A stretch of 64,000 nucleotides of DNA, taken from assembly GCA_016717345.1 (NCBI GenBank), contig JADKFR010000003.1:248001-312000 (forward strand), read 5' to 3'. Positions 9,882-19,581 of this stretch are shown here, in pieces. The notes beneath the pieces were generated by a model. That model had not been told where the DNA came from and did no database searches. It saw only the letters and a program-made list of their open reading frames with translations. The stretch's first letter is position 1. The number at the start of each line of letters is the position of its first letter. This DNA comes from Propionibacteriaceae bacterium (GTDB taxonomy: Bacteria > Actinomycetota > Actinomycetes > Propionibacteriales > Propionibacteriaceae). A program made the position numbers and the translations under genes.

Positions 9882-10277
9882 GTGATCCCGGAGCAGGACC
9901 TCGTGGAGCGTTACTCCCGCTCGTCCGGCCCCGGCGGCCAGGGGGTGAACACGACGGACTCCCGGGTGCAGCTGTCCTTCGATGTGGCGGGCTCCTCGGC
10001 GCTCACCGACGTGCAGCGCAGTCGGTTGCGACGACGTCTGGGCTCCCGGCTCGTCGAGGGTGTCCTCACCATCGATGCCTCCGAGTACCGCTCGCAGTGG
10101 CGCAATCGCGAAGCGGCACGGACGCGCTTGGCGAGCCTGCTGCGCGAGGGGTTGGCTCCCCCGCCGCCGCCGCGGCGAGCCACCCGTCCCACCCGCGGCT
10201 CCGTCGACCGCCGGTTGTCCAGCAAGCGGCGCCGCGCCGAAGTCAAGCGCCAGCGCTCCCGTCCGCACGACGGCTAG
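9882..10277 (+). CDS. arfB: ArfB/YaeJ-like peptidyl-tRNA hydrolase (GGQ protein)
   Basis: Release-factor-like protein expected to free stalled ribosomes by hydrolysing peptidyl-tRNA in the P site. The catalytic motif SRSSGPGGQGVNTTDSRVQL contains GGQ, and the C-terminal third is a basic tail (RRLSSKRRRAEVKRQRSR) of the kind ArfB inserts in the mRNA channel. From GTG 9882 the product is 131 residues. Conserved ArfB proteins usually begin about 17 residues earlier; the in-frame upstream codons here encode TDLRVEPGPGIPEGF with no ATG, GTG or TTG, only CTG at 9831, which overlaps the deaD stop as CTGA. Probably co-transcribed with deaD. Confidence 0.85.
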   Translation: MIPEQDLVERYSRSSGPGGQGVNTTDSRVQLSFDVAGSSALTDVQRSRLRRRLGSRLVEGVLTIDASEYRSQWRNREAARTRLASLLREGLAPPPPPRRATRPTRGSVDRRLSSKRRRAEVKRQRSRPHDG

Positions 10278-10299
10278 GCGGGTCCTCCTGGCGACACGA

Positions 10300-10329
10300 A
10301 GCCCCGCCCCCCCATTCGGGGACGGGGCT
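10300..10329. terminator. Bidirectional hairpin between arfB and ilvC
   Basis: Complementary arms AGCCCCG and CGGGGCT enclose a C-rich and G-rich interior that can extend the stem. It lies between the convergent 3' ends of arfB (10277) and ilvC (10344). No long T run follows on either strand, so terminator function is inferred from position and stem strength. Confidence 0.55.
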
Positions 10330-10343
10330 CGGTGAATCCAGGC

Positions 10344-11372
<1,029 letters not shown>

Positions 11373-11387
11373 TTCTTACAGTCCTCT

Positions 11388-11930
11388 TCAGTTGGTGGTG
11401 TTCGCGGCGGTACGCGTCTTGTCGATCTTCGCACGTTCGGTGAGGGAGCGGCTGCCTCGACCAAGCGCGACGAGGCCTGACTGGACCAGTTCCCTGATTC
11501 CGTACGGCGCCAACATCTCCAACAGCGCCTCCAGCTTGTCCGGGGAGCCGGTTGCCTCGATGGTCATCGAATCCTGGTGGACATCGACGGTCTTGCCCCG
11601 GAACAGCTGCACGATTTCGATGATCTGACCCCGGGTGGCGGCGTCGCCGCGCACCTTGATCAGGACGAGTTCACGCCGCACCGAGGAGCCTTCTTGCAGC
11701 TCGACGATCTTCAGCACCTCGATCAGCTTGTTGAGCTGCTTGACGATCTGCTCAAGCACCTGCGGGCTGCTCACGCTCACCTGCAACGTGATCCTGGACA
11801 ACTCCGGCTTCTCGGTCGGACCGACCGCCAGCGACTCGATGTTGTAGCCGCGGCGCGCGAACAGGCCGGCCACGCGCGCGAGCACGCCCGGCTTGTTCTC
11901 GACCAGCACGCTCAGGGTGTGGGTGCTCAC
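11388..11930 (-). CDS. ilvN: Acetolactate synthase small (regulatory) subunit
   Basis: 180-residue regulatory partner of IlvB that stimulates catalysis and confers valine feedback inhibition. The N-terminal ACT domain is evident: HTLSVLVENKPGVLARVAGLFARRGYNIESL, where the GVLARV/GYNIESL region forms the effector site. The C-terminal half (DVHQDSMTIEATGSPDKLEALLEML) is the ALS small-subunit domain. The GTG start at 11930 overlaps the ilvB stop by 4 nt, so translation is probably coupled. Confidence 0.96.
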   Translation of the reverse strand: MSTHTLSVLVENKPGVLARVAGLFARRGYNIESLAVGPTEKPELSRITLQVSVSSPQVLEQIVKQLNKLIEVLKIVELQEGSSVRRELVLIKVRGDAATRGQIIEIVQLFRGKTVDVHQDSMTIEATGSPDKLEALLEMLAPYGIRELVQSGLVALGRGSRSLTERAKIDKTRTAANTTN

Positions 11931-13675
11931 AGGTCCTCTCCTTCCCAGTCGGGCGCGAGGTCCCGAGCGATCTTGATGTCATCGTTGCTGGTGCCGGCGG
12001 CCACCATCGGCCACACCATCGCGTCCTTGTGGACGACGAACTCGACCACCACCGGCCGGTCGTTGATGGCCATGGCGGCTTTGATCACCTCGTCGACCTC
12101 GTCGGGCGTCTCCGCCCGGAACCCGGCAGCGCCCATCGCCTCGGCGAGCATGGGGAAGTTGGGGATGCGATTCGTCTTCAGGTCGGTGTTGGAGTAGCGC
12201 TCCCCGTAGAACAGGGTCTGCCACTGGCGCACCATCCCGAGGCTCTGGTTGTTCATGACCGCGATCTTGATCGGGATCCCCTCCAGCGCACAGGTGACCA
12301 GCTCCTGATTGGTCATCTGGAAGCAACCGTCGCCATCAATACCCCAGACCACAGCCTCCGGACGCCCGACCTGGGCACCCATGGCGGCCGGGACGCAGTA
12401 GCCCATCGTCCCGGCACCGCCGGAGTTGAGCCAGCGTCCCGGCCGCTCGTGGGGAAGGAGGTGCGCCGCCCACATCTGATGCTGCCCCACGCCCGAGACG
12501 TAGTACGCCTCAGGTCCGGCCAATTCGCCCAGGCGACGGATCACGTACTCCGGGCTCAGCAACCCATCTTTGGTGGGTTCGAGGTCGAGGGTGTACTTGG
12601 TCCTCAGGTTGGAGAGGTAAGCCACCCACGGGCTGTAATCAGGCAGGTCAGCACCCCGCAGCAGGGTGTTGAGTTCTTCGATGACCACGCCGAGATCGCC
12701 CACGATCGGGACGTCGGCCACCCGGTTCTTGGAGATCTCGGCCGGGTCGATGTCGGCGTGGATCACCTTGGCGACGGGAGCGAAGGAGTCCAGCCGTCCG
12801 GTCACGCGATCGTCGAAGCGCGCGCCGAGGGTGATCAACAGGTCGGAGCGCTGCAACGCGCCCACGGCCGCCACCGTCCCGTGCATGCCAGGCATCCCGT
12901 AGTTCAGCTCATGACTGTCGGGAACGATGCCGCGGGCCATCAGGGTGGTCACCACCGGGATGCCGGTGATCTTGACCAGTTCGGCCAGAGCCTCGTGAGC
13001 CTTGGCCTTGACGGCTCCGCCGCCCACGTACAGGACGGGACGCTCGGCCTGCCCGATCAGGCGGGCTGCCTCCCGCATCTGCTTGACATGCGGACGGGTG
13101 ACCGGACGGTAGCCCGGCAGGTCGAGCGATTCCGGCCACACGAAGGGCGCCTTCGTGGCCAGCGCGTCCTTGGCGATGTCGACCAGCACCGGCCCGGGGC
13201 GTCCGGTCTTCGCGATATGGAACGCCGCGGCGATCGCGTGCGGGATGTCCTCGGCCTTCTTGATCAGGTAGCTGTGCTTGGTGATCGGGAAGGTGATGCC
13301 GCGGATGTCCGCCTCCTGGAAGGCGTCCGTCCCGATCGCGGGGCTGGCGACCTGACCGGTGATCGCGACGATCGGCACCGAATCCATGTAGGCGTCCGCG
13401 ATCGCCGTCACGAGGTTGGTCGCGCCGGGCCCCGAGGTGGCCATGCAGACCCCGACCTTGCCGGTCACCATGGCGTAGCCCTCGGCGGCATGCCCGGCGC
13501 CCTGCTCGTGGCGCACCAGGATGTGCTTGACCAGCTTGGAGTCGAAGAGGGGATCGTAGGCGGGCAGGATGGCGCCGCCGGGGATGCCGAAGACAACCTC
13601 CACGCCGACCCGCTCCAGCGACTCAACGAGCGCTTGGGCCCCTGTCATGAGTGTCGGTGACACTTCGTCTGCCAT
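11927..13675 (-). CDS. ilvB: Acetolactate synthase large (catalytic) subunit
   Basis: ThDP-dependent enzyme making 2-acetolactate or 2-aceto-2-hydroxybutyrate, the common first step for valine, leucine and isoleucine. About 582 residues. GVEVVFGIPGGAILPAYD and HEQGAGHAAEGYA (catalytic Glu) mark the N-terminal Pyr domain; GARFDDRVTGR is in the FAD-binding middle; GDGCFQMTNQELVTC with a downstream Asn is the ThDP-binding motif in the C-terminal domain. I place the start at ATG 13675 because GAAGGGA lies 9 nt upstream; ATG 13684 abuts that ribosome site directly. Preceded by a leader peptide and attenuator. Confidence 0.95.
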   Translation of the reverse strand: MADEVSPTLMTGAQALVESLERVGVEVVFGIPGGAILPAYDPLFDSKLVKHILVRHEQGAGHAAEGYAMVTGKVGVCMATSGPGATNLVTAIADAYMDSVPIVAITGQVASPAIGTDAFQEADIRGITFPITKHSYLIKKAEDIPHAIAAAFHIAKTGRPGPVLVDIAKDALATKAPFVWPESLDLPGYRPVTRPHVKQMREAARLIGQAERPVLYVGGGAVKAKAHEALAELVKITGIPVVTTLMARGIVPDSHELNYGMPGMHGTVAAVGALQRSDLLITLGARFDDRVTGRLDSFAPVAKVIHADIDPAEISKNRVADVPIVGDLGVVIEELNTLLRGADLPDYSPWVAYLSNLRTKYTLDLEPTKDGLLSPEYVIRRLGELAGPEAYYVSGVGQHQMWAAHLLPHERPGRWLNSGGAGTMGYCVPAAMGAQVGRPEAVVWGIDGDGCFQMTNQELVTCALEGIPIKIAVMNNQSLGMVRQWQTLFYGERYSNTDLKTNRIPNFPMLAEAMGAAGFRAETPDEVDEVIKAAMAINDRPVVVEFVVHKDAMVWPMVAAGTSNDDIKIARDLAPDWEGEDL

Positions 13676-13731
13676 CTCTGTCATTCCCTTCGCTGGGTCT
13701 GGTCTCGTGCGGGTTCGAGGATCTGAGCAAC

Positions 13732-13762
13732 AAAAAACCCCCGCTGCTGTTGCAGGCGAGGG
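13732..13762 (-). terminator. ilvBNC attenuator terminator
   Basis: Read on the minus strand, CCCTCGC pairs with GCGGGGG (one T-G wobble) around a short loop that contains a further CTG/CAG pairing, and TTTTTT follows directly. It stands between the leader peptide stop (13784) and ilvB (13675), the place of a transcription attenuator. Confidence 0.8.
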
Positions 13763-13783
13763 AGCGCGTCGTTGAGTGAGGAC

Positions 13784-13825
13784 TCAGGCGACACGCTGGC
13801 TAACTACGATGAGGGTCGAACGCAC
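13784..13825 (-). CDS. ilvBNC leader peptide, MRSTLIVVSQRVA
   Basis: 13-codon frame from GTG 13825 to TGA 13784, too short for ordinary gene calls. It contains consecutive Leu-Ile-Val-Val codons, the three regulatory amino acids of the downstream operon, and ends 22 nt before the intrinsic terminator. Leader peptides of this kind are described for ilvBNC of Corynebacterium glutamicum. When charged branched-chain tRNAs are scarce, a ribosome stalled in the LIVV run would permit an antiterminator and ilvB expression. The alternative antiterminator pairing was not worked out here. A putative promoter places the start codon at or beside +1. Confidence 0.8.
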   Translation of the reverse strand: MRSTLIVVSQRVA

Positions 13826-13832
13826 GGTTCCA

Positions 13833-13862
13833 AGGTTGCTCGCCGGGGCCTGAGAGTGTCAA
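13833..13862 (-). promoter_or_regulatory. Putative ilvBNC promoter
   Basis: Minus-strand TTGACA (13862-13857), an 18-nt spacer and CAACCT (13838-13833). Transcription would begin about 7 nt later, at the GTG of the leader peptide. The -35 is perfect; the -10 is weak. Confidence 0.55.
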
Positions 13863-14009
13863 ACCCGAAGCCGGATCGTCCCATATCGTGAGAGAGCCGG
13901 GCCCCGCCAACGCTCAAGCGCCCCTTGCGACTTCCCCCGTCCTCGCTGGCGCGTCGCGGGCAGCCCGGGCCACCATGGCGCGGGTGACCACGCTCGGAAG
14001 GACCGACCC

Positions 14010-15581
14010 ATGAGATGGCGACGACAACTGGCGGCCGCAGGCACGCTGCTGCTACTGGCGACCGGGTGGGCGTCCACCCCCACCGCCCAGGCCGACACCG
14101 CAGTCACCCCGAAGAGTTCGACGATCACCGTCACCGGCGCCGGCTGGGGCCATGGCAAGGGGCTGTCCCAGTACGGAGCCTACGGCGCCGCCCTGTCGGG
14201 CCTGAGCTACACCAAGATCCTGGCCTTCTACTATCCCAAGACCACTTCCTCGACGCTCTCGTCGGGCGACAGCATCCGGGTCTGGATCTCGGCCGACAAC
14301 GACAACCGCCTGACGGTGAAACCCGCCACCGGGCTGAAGCTCAAGGATTCGGCAGGCAAGACCTACCAACTGCCCACCGGGAGCGGCTACACCCAGTGGC
14401 GCGTCTCACGATCCGGCTCGGCCCGGGTGCTGCACTACCGGAACGCCAAGGGCGCCTGGGTCGCCAAGAGCCCGGGTCTCAACAAGTCTCTGTCCTGGTC
14501 GTTCAGTAACACCGACAAGGCGACGGTCAGCCTCATCCTTCCCGGTGGCACCACCAGGACCTACCGCGGGACCCTGACCCTGCGCTTCTACGGCAGCGGC
14601 GCCCGGACGGTCAACAGCCTCAGCATGGAGAACTACCTCCGCTCCGTGGTGCCCGCAGAGATGCCCGGCGGGTGGGCGACCGAAGCCTTGAAGGCCCAGG
14701 CCGTGGCCGCCCGCAGCTATGCCGCTCGCTATCGGGCCAATCTCGGCGGCAAGCAGGTGTACGACATCTGCGACACGACCGCCTGCCAGGCGTACCACGG
14801 CACCGGCACCGAATTCAGCGCCACCACCGCCGCGGTGGCCGCGACCGCGAACCGGGTGCTGACCTACAACGGCTCGTACGCGTTGACCATGTTCTCCTCC
14901 AGCAACGGCGGCCACTCCGCCGACGGCGGCGTCGCGTACCTCGTGGCGAAGAAGGACCCCTACGACGGCAAGGTGAAGAGCCAGACCTGGACGAAGGCGC
15001 TGTCGACCAGCACGATCCAAAAGGCCTTTCCCAGCGTTGGGACCCTGAAGAGCGTTCAAGTGACCCAGCGCGACGGCGACGGCTCCTGGGGCGGCCGCGT
15101 CGACCAGGTCAAGATCGTCGGCAGTAAGGGGTCGGTGAGCGTCGCCGGCGGGACGTTCAGAAGCACTTTCGGGCTCAAGGAACGCCTCTTCACCCTCTCG
15201 GGCGGGGTCCCCACGACCACGTTGAGTGCCGTCACCCCCACCGCGAACGCGGCCGGTCCCACGTCGGCGAACGAAACCCGCTGGAAGGCGATGGGCGGGG
15301 CCGACAGCCCGCTCGGGCAGGCCAAGGGCGACGAGGTGGCCGTCGCCGGCGGCTGGCACGCCAGCTACGCGGGCGGCGATCTGTGGTGGTCGGAAGCGAC
15401 CGGCAGCCACTGGCTCGCCGGCGAACTGCTGAAGGCCTACCTCGCCGCTGGCGGGCCGGCCTCGGACCTCGGTTTTCCCACCAGCGACCAGACCGCCGTC
15501 GCCGACGGAAGCTTCGCCGACTTCCAGTTCGGACGGATCTCCTGCCCCTCCTCAGGCGCCTGTGCTGTCACCTTCGGCTGA
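14010..15581 (+). CDS. Secreted SpoIID/LytB-domain protein with C-terminal LGFP repeats
   Basis: 523 residues. A signal peptide is clear (basic MRWRRQ, hydrophobic core, then STPTAQADT). The TVTGAGWGHGKGLSQYGAYG segment and the central block MENYLRSVVPAEMPGGWATE followed by LKAQAVAARSYA are hallmarks of SpoIID/LytB proteins, lytic transglycosylase-related in Bacillus sporulation. The C-terminal 100 residues (RWKAMGGADSPLGQAKGDE and ASDLGFPTSDQT) are LGFP-type repeats thought to anchor proteins to the actinobacterial wall. Sporulation is not implied; wall remodelling is the inferred role. ATG 14010 has GGAAGGA upstream. Divergent from the ilv operon; the region 13863-14009 shows nothing further definite. 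Confidence 0.87.
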   Translation: MRWRRQLAAAGTLLLLATGWASTPTAQADTAVTPKSSTITVTGAGWGHGKGLSQYGAYGAALSGLSYTKILAFYYPKTTSSTLSSGDSIRVWISADNDNRLTVKPATGLKLKDSAGKTYQLPTGSGYTQWRVSRSGSARVLHYRNAKGAWVAKSPGLNKSLSWSFSNTDKATVSLILPGGTTRTYRGTLTLRFYGSGARTVNSLSMENYLRSVVPAEMPGGWATEALKAQAVAARSYAARYRANLGGKQVYDICDTTACQAYHGTGTEFSATTAAVAATANRVLTYNGSYALTMFSSSNGGHSADGGVAYLVAKKDPYDGKVKSQTWTKALSTSTIQKAFPSVGTLKSVQVTQRDGDGSWGGRVDQVKIVGSKGSVSVAGGTFRSTFGLKERLFTLSGGVPTTTLSAVTPTANAAGPTSANETRWKAMGGADSPLGQAKGDEVAVAGGWHASYAGGDLWWSEATGSHWLAGELLKAYLAAGGPASDLGFPTSDQTAVADGSFADFQFGRISCPSSGACAVTFG

Positions 15582-15586
15582 GCGAC

Positions 15587-15988
15587 TCAGCCGTTGCCCA
15601 GGATCTGCCGGTGGACGCGTTCCAGGTTGATGCCGGGCTCACGGACCATCAACTGGCCCAGCCCAGGACGATGGGAGTAGCGCGGGATCAGATGGACGTG
15701 CAGGTGGAAGACCTCCTGGCCGGCCGCATTGCCCGAACTGCTCATCAGATTGAGGCCATCGGCAGCCAACCGATCCATCAGCAGGCGGCTCGTGGCCGTG
15801 ATCGCCGGGGCGATCTCGACCAGGGCGGTCGGGTCTGAGGTGAGGGCCTCGACATGACGTCGAGGCATGACCAGCGTGTGGCCCACATGCCAGGGGTTGA
15901 TGTCGAGAATCGCGATGGCCGCGTCGTCGGCGTAGACCTGCTTGGAGGGCAGGTCGCCCGCGACGATGGCGCAGAACAAGCAGTCCAT
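15587..15988 (-). CDS. HIT family protein (histidine triad nucleotide hydrolase)
   Basis: 133 residues. The zinc-type N-terminal MDCLFCAIVAGDLPSKQVYAD and the catalytic triad EVFHLHVHLIPRY (HxHxH) define a HIT-domain nucleotide hydrolase or transferase, probably acting on AMP-linked substrates. Tail-to-tail with the SpoIID gene (5 bp between stops). hisF lies upstream on the same strand, only 5 bp away, so the two may be co-transcribed, though a histidine link is not expected. Confidence 0.92.
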   Translation of the reverse strand: MDCLFCAIVAGDLPSKQVYADDAAIAILDINPWHVGHTLVMPRRHVEALTSDPTALVEIAPAITATSRLLMDRLAADGLNLMSSSGNAAGQEVFHLHVHLIPRYSHRPGLGQLMVREPGINLERVHRQILGNG

Positions 15989-15993
15989 GGCTG

Positions 15994-16776
15994 TCAGCCT
16001 ACGGCCGAGGTGGGCAACCGGACGGGGAAACCCGCCTCCCGCAGCGCCTGCTTGACCCCTGCGATCGTGAGCGTCTGGTAGTGGAAGACGCTTGCCGCCA
16101 GGACTGCGTCGGCTCCGGCCTGGGCCGCGGCCACGAAGTGCTCGACCGCGCCTGCCCCCCCCGAGGCGATGACGGGCACGCTCACCACGGCCTTGACCGC
16201 CGCGATCATCTCCAGATCGAACCCCTGGGTGGTGCCATCGGCGTCCATCGAATTCAGCAATACCTCACCGGCGCCCCGGTCGACGGCCTCCCGCACCCAG
16301 TCGATGGCGTCCAGGCCGGCGGGGATACGACCACCGTGGGTGGTGACCCCGAAGCCGGACGGCTGCCCCGGCTCACGACGCGCGTCCAGGGAGAGAACAA
16401 GGACCTGGTTGCCGAACCTGCGAGCGATCTCGTCGATCACCCGTGGAGCGGCGATGGCTCCCGTGTTGATCCCGACCTTGTCAGCGCCGGAGCGCAGCAG
16501 CGTGTCCACGTCGTCGACACTCCGCACCCCCCCGCCCACACACAGCGGGATGAACACGGTTTCGGCGGTCCGCCGCACCATGTCGTGCGTGGTCGCCCGA
16601 CCTTCAGCCGATGCCGAGATGTCGAGGAAGACCAGCTCGTCGGCCCCTTCGGCGCTGTAGGTCGCGGCCAACTCCACCGGATCCCCGGCGTCACGCAGGT
16701 TGGTGAAGTTCACCCCTTTGACCACCCGGCCGTCGTGGACGTCAAGGCAGGGAATCACGCGGATCGCAAGCGTCAT
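15994..16776 (-). CDS. hisF: Imidazole glycerol phosphate synthase cyclase subunit
   Basis: Cyclase half of the HisH-HisF complex making imidazole glycerol phosphate and AICAR in histidine synthesis. 260 residues, a TIM barrel with the N-terminal RVIPCLDVHDGRVVKGVNF (catalytic Asp), phosphate-binding CVGGGVRSVDD and IASGGAGAVEHF, and the second catalytic Asp in LLNSMDADGTTQGFD. No other his gene is in the window. ATG 16776 has no Shine-Dalgarno; TAAGGT ends 6 nt before it, consistent with a leaderless transcript. Confidence 0.97.
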   Translation of the reverse strand: MTLAIRVIPCLDVHDGRVVKGVNFTNLRDAGDPVELAATYSAEGADELVFLDISASAEGRATTHDMVRRTAETVFIPLCVGGGVRSVDDVDTLLRSGADKVGINTGAIAAPRVIDEIARRFGNQVLVLSLDARREPGQPSGFGVTTHGGRIPAGLDAIDWVREAVDRGAGEVLLNSMDADGTTQGFDLEMIAAVKAVVSVPVIASGGAGAVEHFVAAAQAGADAVLAASVFHYQTLTIAGVKQALREAGFPVRLPTSAVG

Positions 16777-16827
16777 GGCGCCACCTTAGCGAGGCGGCTC
16801 CACCGGGAGCGCCGGTTCCGGCCCCAC

Positions 16828-19572
16828 TCAGTCCTCATCCGGCGCCACGTCAACCACCCCACGACGGACGAGGTCGATGACCTCCCGACAGGTGTGACGC
16901 AACTCGCCGGGACCGACCGCCTGCGCCACCTGTCCGGCCAGATCGACGACCTGCCGGGCCCAGCGGACGAAGTCGCCGGCCGTCAGGCCCGAGAGTTCGA
17001 GGACGTCGGCCAGCGGGCGACCGGCCGCCCAGGCGTGGATCGCCTCAGCGAAACCGATCTCGGGTTCGGCGTGGCTGGGGAGACGGTTGTCGCGTTCGGC
17101 GAGGCAGACCTCCCGCCAGATCCGGCGCAGCGCGGACTGGGCCTGCTCGGACCTGCGGTCGGGCATCCGCGCCGGGGTACGGCGATCTCCACGGGCTTCA
17201 TACACCAGGCTCGACAGCACCGCTGCCAACTGCGGCGCCGACAACCCGGACCAGACGCCCTGGCCAATCGCCTCCGCAGTCACCAGATCCAGTTCGGAGT
17301 AGATCCTGGCCAACATGGCCCCCGAGTCGGTGACGTGGTGCCCCCCGTCCGCGCTCAGGTAGCCCATGGACTCCAGGACCGAGCAGATCCGGTCGAACCG
17401 GACGGCGATCGTGTTGGTCCGACGGTCGGCCTGGCGTTGCACGGAGTCGGTGTCCCGCTCCAGCCGGAGGGCCGCCTCCGCGAAGCGGGCGTGGGACTCC
17501 CGGTCCGGGCAACGATGGCAGGGATGGACGGCCAACTCCCGGCGCAACTCGCCCACCGCGGCCAGCGCCTCCGCCTCCACCGGGTCGCTGTGCCGATCGG
17601 GACGAACCTCGGTGTGCTGCAGCCACGAGACCAGCGCTGCGGCCAGGTTGCGCCGGAAGGCCGTCGATCTCGGGTCGAAGTGCTTGGGGACCTTCATCCG
17701 CCCGAGGACGGTCGGCGGGGTGGGGAAGTCCAGTGGTGACAGCCGTCTCACCTGACGATCGCCGGTCATCACCGTCGGCTGCGGTCCCTCCGGTCCGCTA
17801 CCCGGGTCGATGACCACTGCCCAGCCTCGCTGGCGCTTGGCCGGGATGTCGATGATGTCACCGGGCATCAGGGCCCGGAGGGCCTCGATCGACTCGGCGC
17901 GACGATCCGCGCGGCGGAGCCTGGCCGCCTCGGCCTCCACCTCGCCGATGCGTGCCCGAAGCCGGGCGTAGGCCTCGAAGTCGCCCCGCTCGCAGCCGGC
18001 GCTGGCCCAGTCCTGCGCGATCTGCTCGCGGTTGCGCGCGATGGTCCGCGACAGTCCCACGACGTTCCGGTCGGACTGGTACTGGGCGAAGGATTGTTCC
18101 AGCAGCCCACGCGCACGTTCCCGTCCCACGGTGGCCACCAGGTTCACGGCCATGTTGTAGGTCGGCTTGAACGACGAGCGCAGCGGATAGGTCCGGCGCG
18201 AGGCCAGCCCCGCCACCGCCCGCGGTTCCAGGCCGGGTTGCCAGCACACGATGGCGTGGCCCTCGACGTCGATCCCGCGGCGGCCGGCCCGACCTGTCAG
18301 CTGGGTGAATTCCCCCGCGGTGATGTCGGCATGGCTCTCACCGTTGTACTTGACCAGCTTCTCCAGGACCACGCTGCGGGCCGGCATATTGATGCCGAGG
18401 GCCAAGGTCTCGGTGGCGAAGACCACTTTCACCAGCCCTGCCGCGAACCCCTCCTCGACCGCTTCCTTGAAGGCGGGCAGCAGACCGGCGTGGTGGGCGG
18501 CGATCCCCTGACGCAGCGCCTCCGCGAACCCGGCGAAATCCAGCGCGTCGAGGTCAGCCGCACTCAGGCCCTGGGTGTGGCGGATCGCGATGGCGCCCAG
18601 TGCGGCCCGCTCGGCGGCGGTGGTGAGCCGCAACCCCGAGCTCATCAACTGCCCCACCGCAGCGTCACACCCTTGGCGCGAGAAGATGAAGTAGATGGCC
18701 GGCAGCAGGCCCGCGACCTCCAATCGTTCGACGGTGGCATCGCGGCGGGGAACGAGGTGGCGGCTGCTCTGCTGCCGCTCCCGGGCTGCTGCGCCGCCGT
18801 AGCGTCCCGACCCGTAGGCCGAACTTCGCCCGTTGCCGGAGCGACCGCGGGGGCGTCGGCTGTCGTCGCGTTGGCTGCGCGACTCCTCCTTGGCCAAGCG
18901 AACCAGTTCGGGGTTGACCTCGACGCCGGCGCCGGTGGCCGGGTCGGCCGTCGCGAACAGGTCGACCAGCCGGCGTCCGACCATCACGTGCTGGTACAAC
19001 GGGACGGGTCGCCGCTCCGAGACCACGACCTCGACATCGCCGCGGACCTCCTCCAGCCAATCCCCGAACTCCTCGGCATTGCTCACCGTCGCTGACAGCG
19101 CCACCAGTTGCACCGAGGCGGCCAGCGAGATGATGACCTCCTCCCAGACCGCCCCCCGAAACCGATCGGCGAGGTAGTGGACCTCGTCCATCACCACGAA
19201 GCCGAGGTTGTCCAGCGTCCGCGAGCCCGCGTACAGCATGTTGCGCAGCACCTCGGTGGTCATCACGACAATGGGAGCCTCGCCGTTGACGGAGGTGTCG
19301 CCGGTGAGGAGTCCGACCTTGTCCTCACCGTGCCGCTCACACAGGTCGTGGTACTTCTGGTTGCTCAGCGCCTTGATCGGGGTGGTGTAGAAGCACTTGC
19401 GTCCGGTTTCCAGGGCGAGATGGACGGCGAACTCCCCCACGACCGTCTTGCCGGACCCGGTCGGCGCGGCCACCAACACTCCGCGGCCGGCTGCCACCTG
19501 CTCACAGGCGGTCGTCTGGTACTCATCGAGCGTAAACGGGTATCCCGCCCGGAAGGCCGCCAGTGAATCCAC
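16828..19572 (-). CDS. helY: HelY-type (Ski2/Mtr4-like) DEAD/DEAH-box RNA helicase
   Basis: 914-residue superfamily 2 helicase. Motifs: YQTTACEQVAAGRGVLVAAP then TGSGKTVVGEF (Walker A), TTPIKALSNQKY, LTGDTSVN, VVMDEVHYLADRFRG (DEVH), LSATVSNAEEFGDWL, ETLALGINMPAR and QLTGRAGRRGID. The C-terminal third has the DSHCT-domain character of Mtr4/Ski2 relatives, as in mycobacterial HelY. A basic low-complexity insert (residues about 225-260, rich in Arg, Ser, Gly) is present. Conserved position downstream of tatC. GTG 19572 follows TAGGTT by 6 nt, so an internal promoter with a leaderless start is possible. RNA processing role is inferred from family. Confidence 0.93.
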   Translation of the reverse strand: MDSLAAFRAGYPFTLDEYQTTACEQVAAGRGVLVAAPTGSGKTVVGEFAVHLALETGRKCFYTTPIKALSNQKYHDLCERHGEDKVGLLTGDTSVNGEAPIVVMTTEVLRNMLYAGSRTLDNLGFVVMDEVHYLADRFRGAVWEEVIISLAASVQLVALSATVSNAEEFGDWLEEVRGDVEVVVSERRPVPLYQHVMVGRRLVDLFATADPATGAGVEVNPELVRLAKEESRSQRDDSRRPRGRSGNGRSSAYGSGRYGGAAARERQQSSRHLVPRRDATVERLEVAGLLPAIYFIFSRQGCDAAVGQLMSSGLRLTTAAERAALGAIAIRHTQGLSAADLDALDFAGFAEALRQGIAAHHAGLLPAFKEAVEEGFAAGLVKVVFATETLALGINMPARSVVLEKLVKYNGESHADITAGEFTQLTGRAGRRGIDVEGHAIVCWQPGLEPRAVAGLASRRTYPLRSSFKPTYNMAVNLVATVGRERARGLLEQSFAQYQSDRNVVGLSRTIARNREQIAQDWASAGCERGDFEAYARLRARIGEVEAEAARLRRADRRAESIEALRALMPGDIIDIPAKRQRGWAVVIDPGSGPEGPQPTVMTGDRQVRRLSPLDFPTPPTVLGRMKVPKHFDPRSTAFRRNLAAALVSWLQHTEVRPDRHSDPVEAEALAAVGELRRELAVHPCHRCPDRESHARFAEAALRLERDTDSVQRQADRRTNTIAVRFDRICSVLESMGYLSADGGHHVTDSGAMLARIYSELDLVTAEAIGQGVWSGLSAPQLAAVLSSLVYEARGDRRTPARMPDRRSEQAQSALRRIWREVCLAERDNRLPSHAEPEIGFAEAIHAWAAGRPLADVLELSGLTAGDFVRWARQVVDLAGQVAQAVGPGELRHTCREVIDLVRRGVVDVAPDED

Positions 19573-19581
19573 GCTGCCAAC

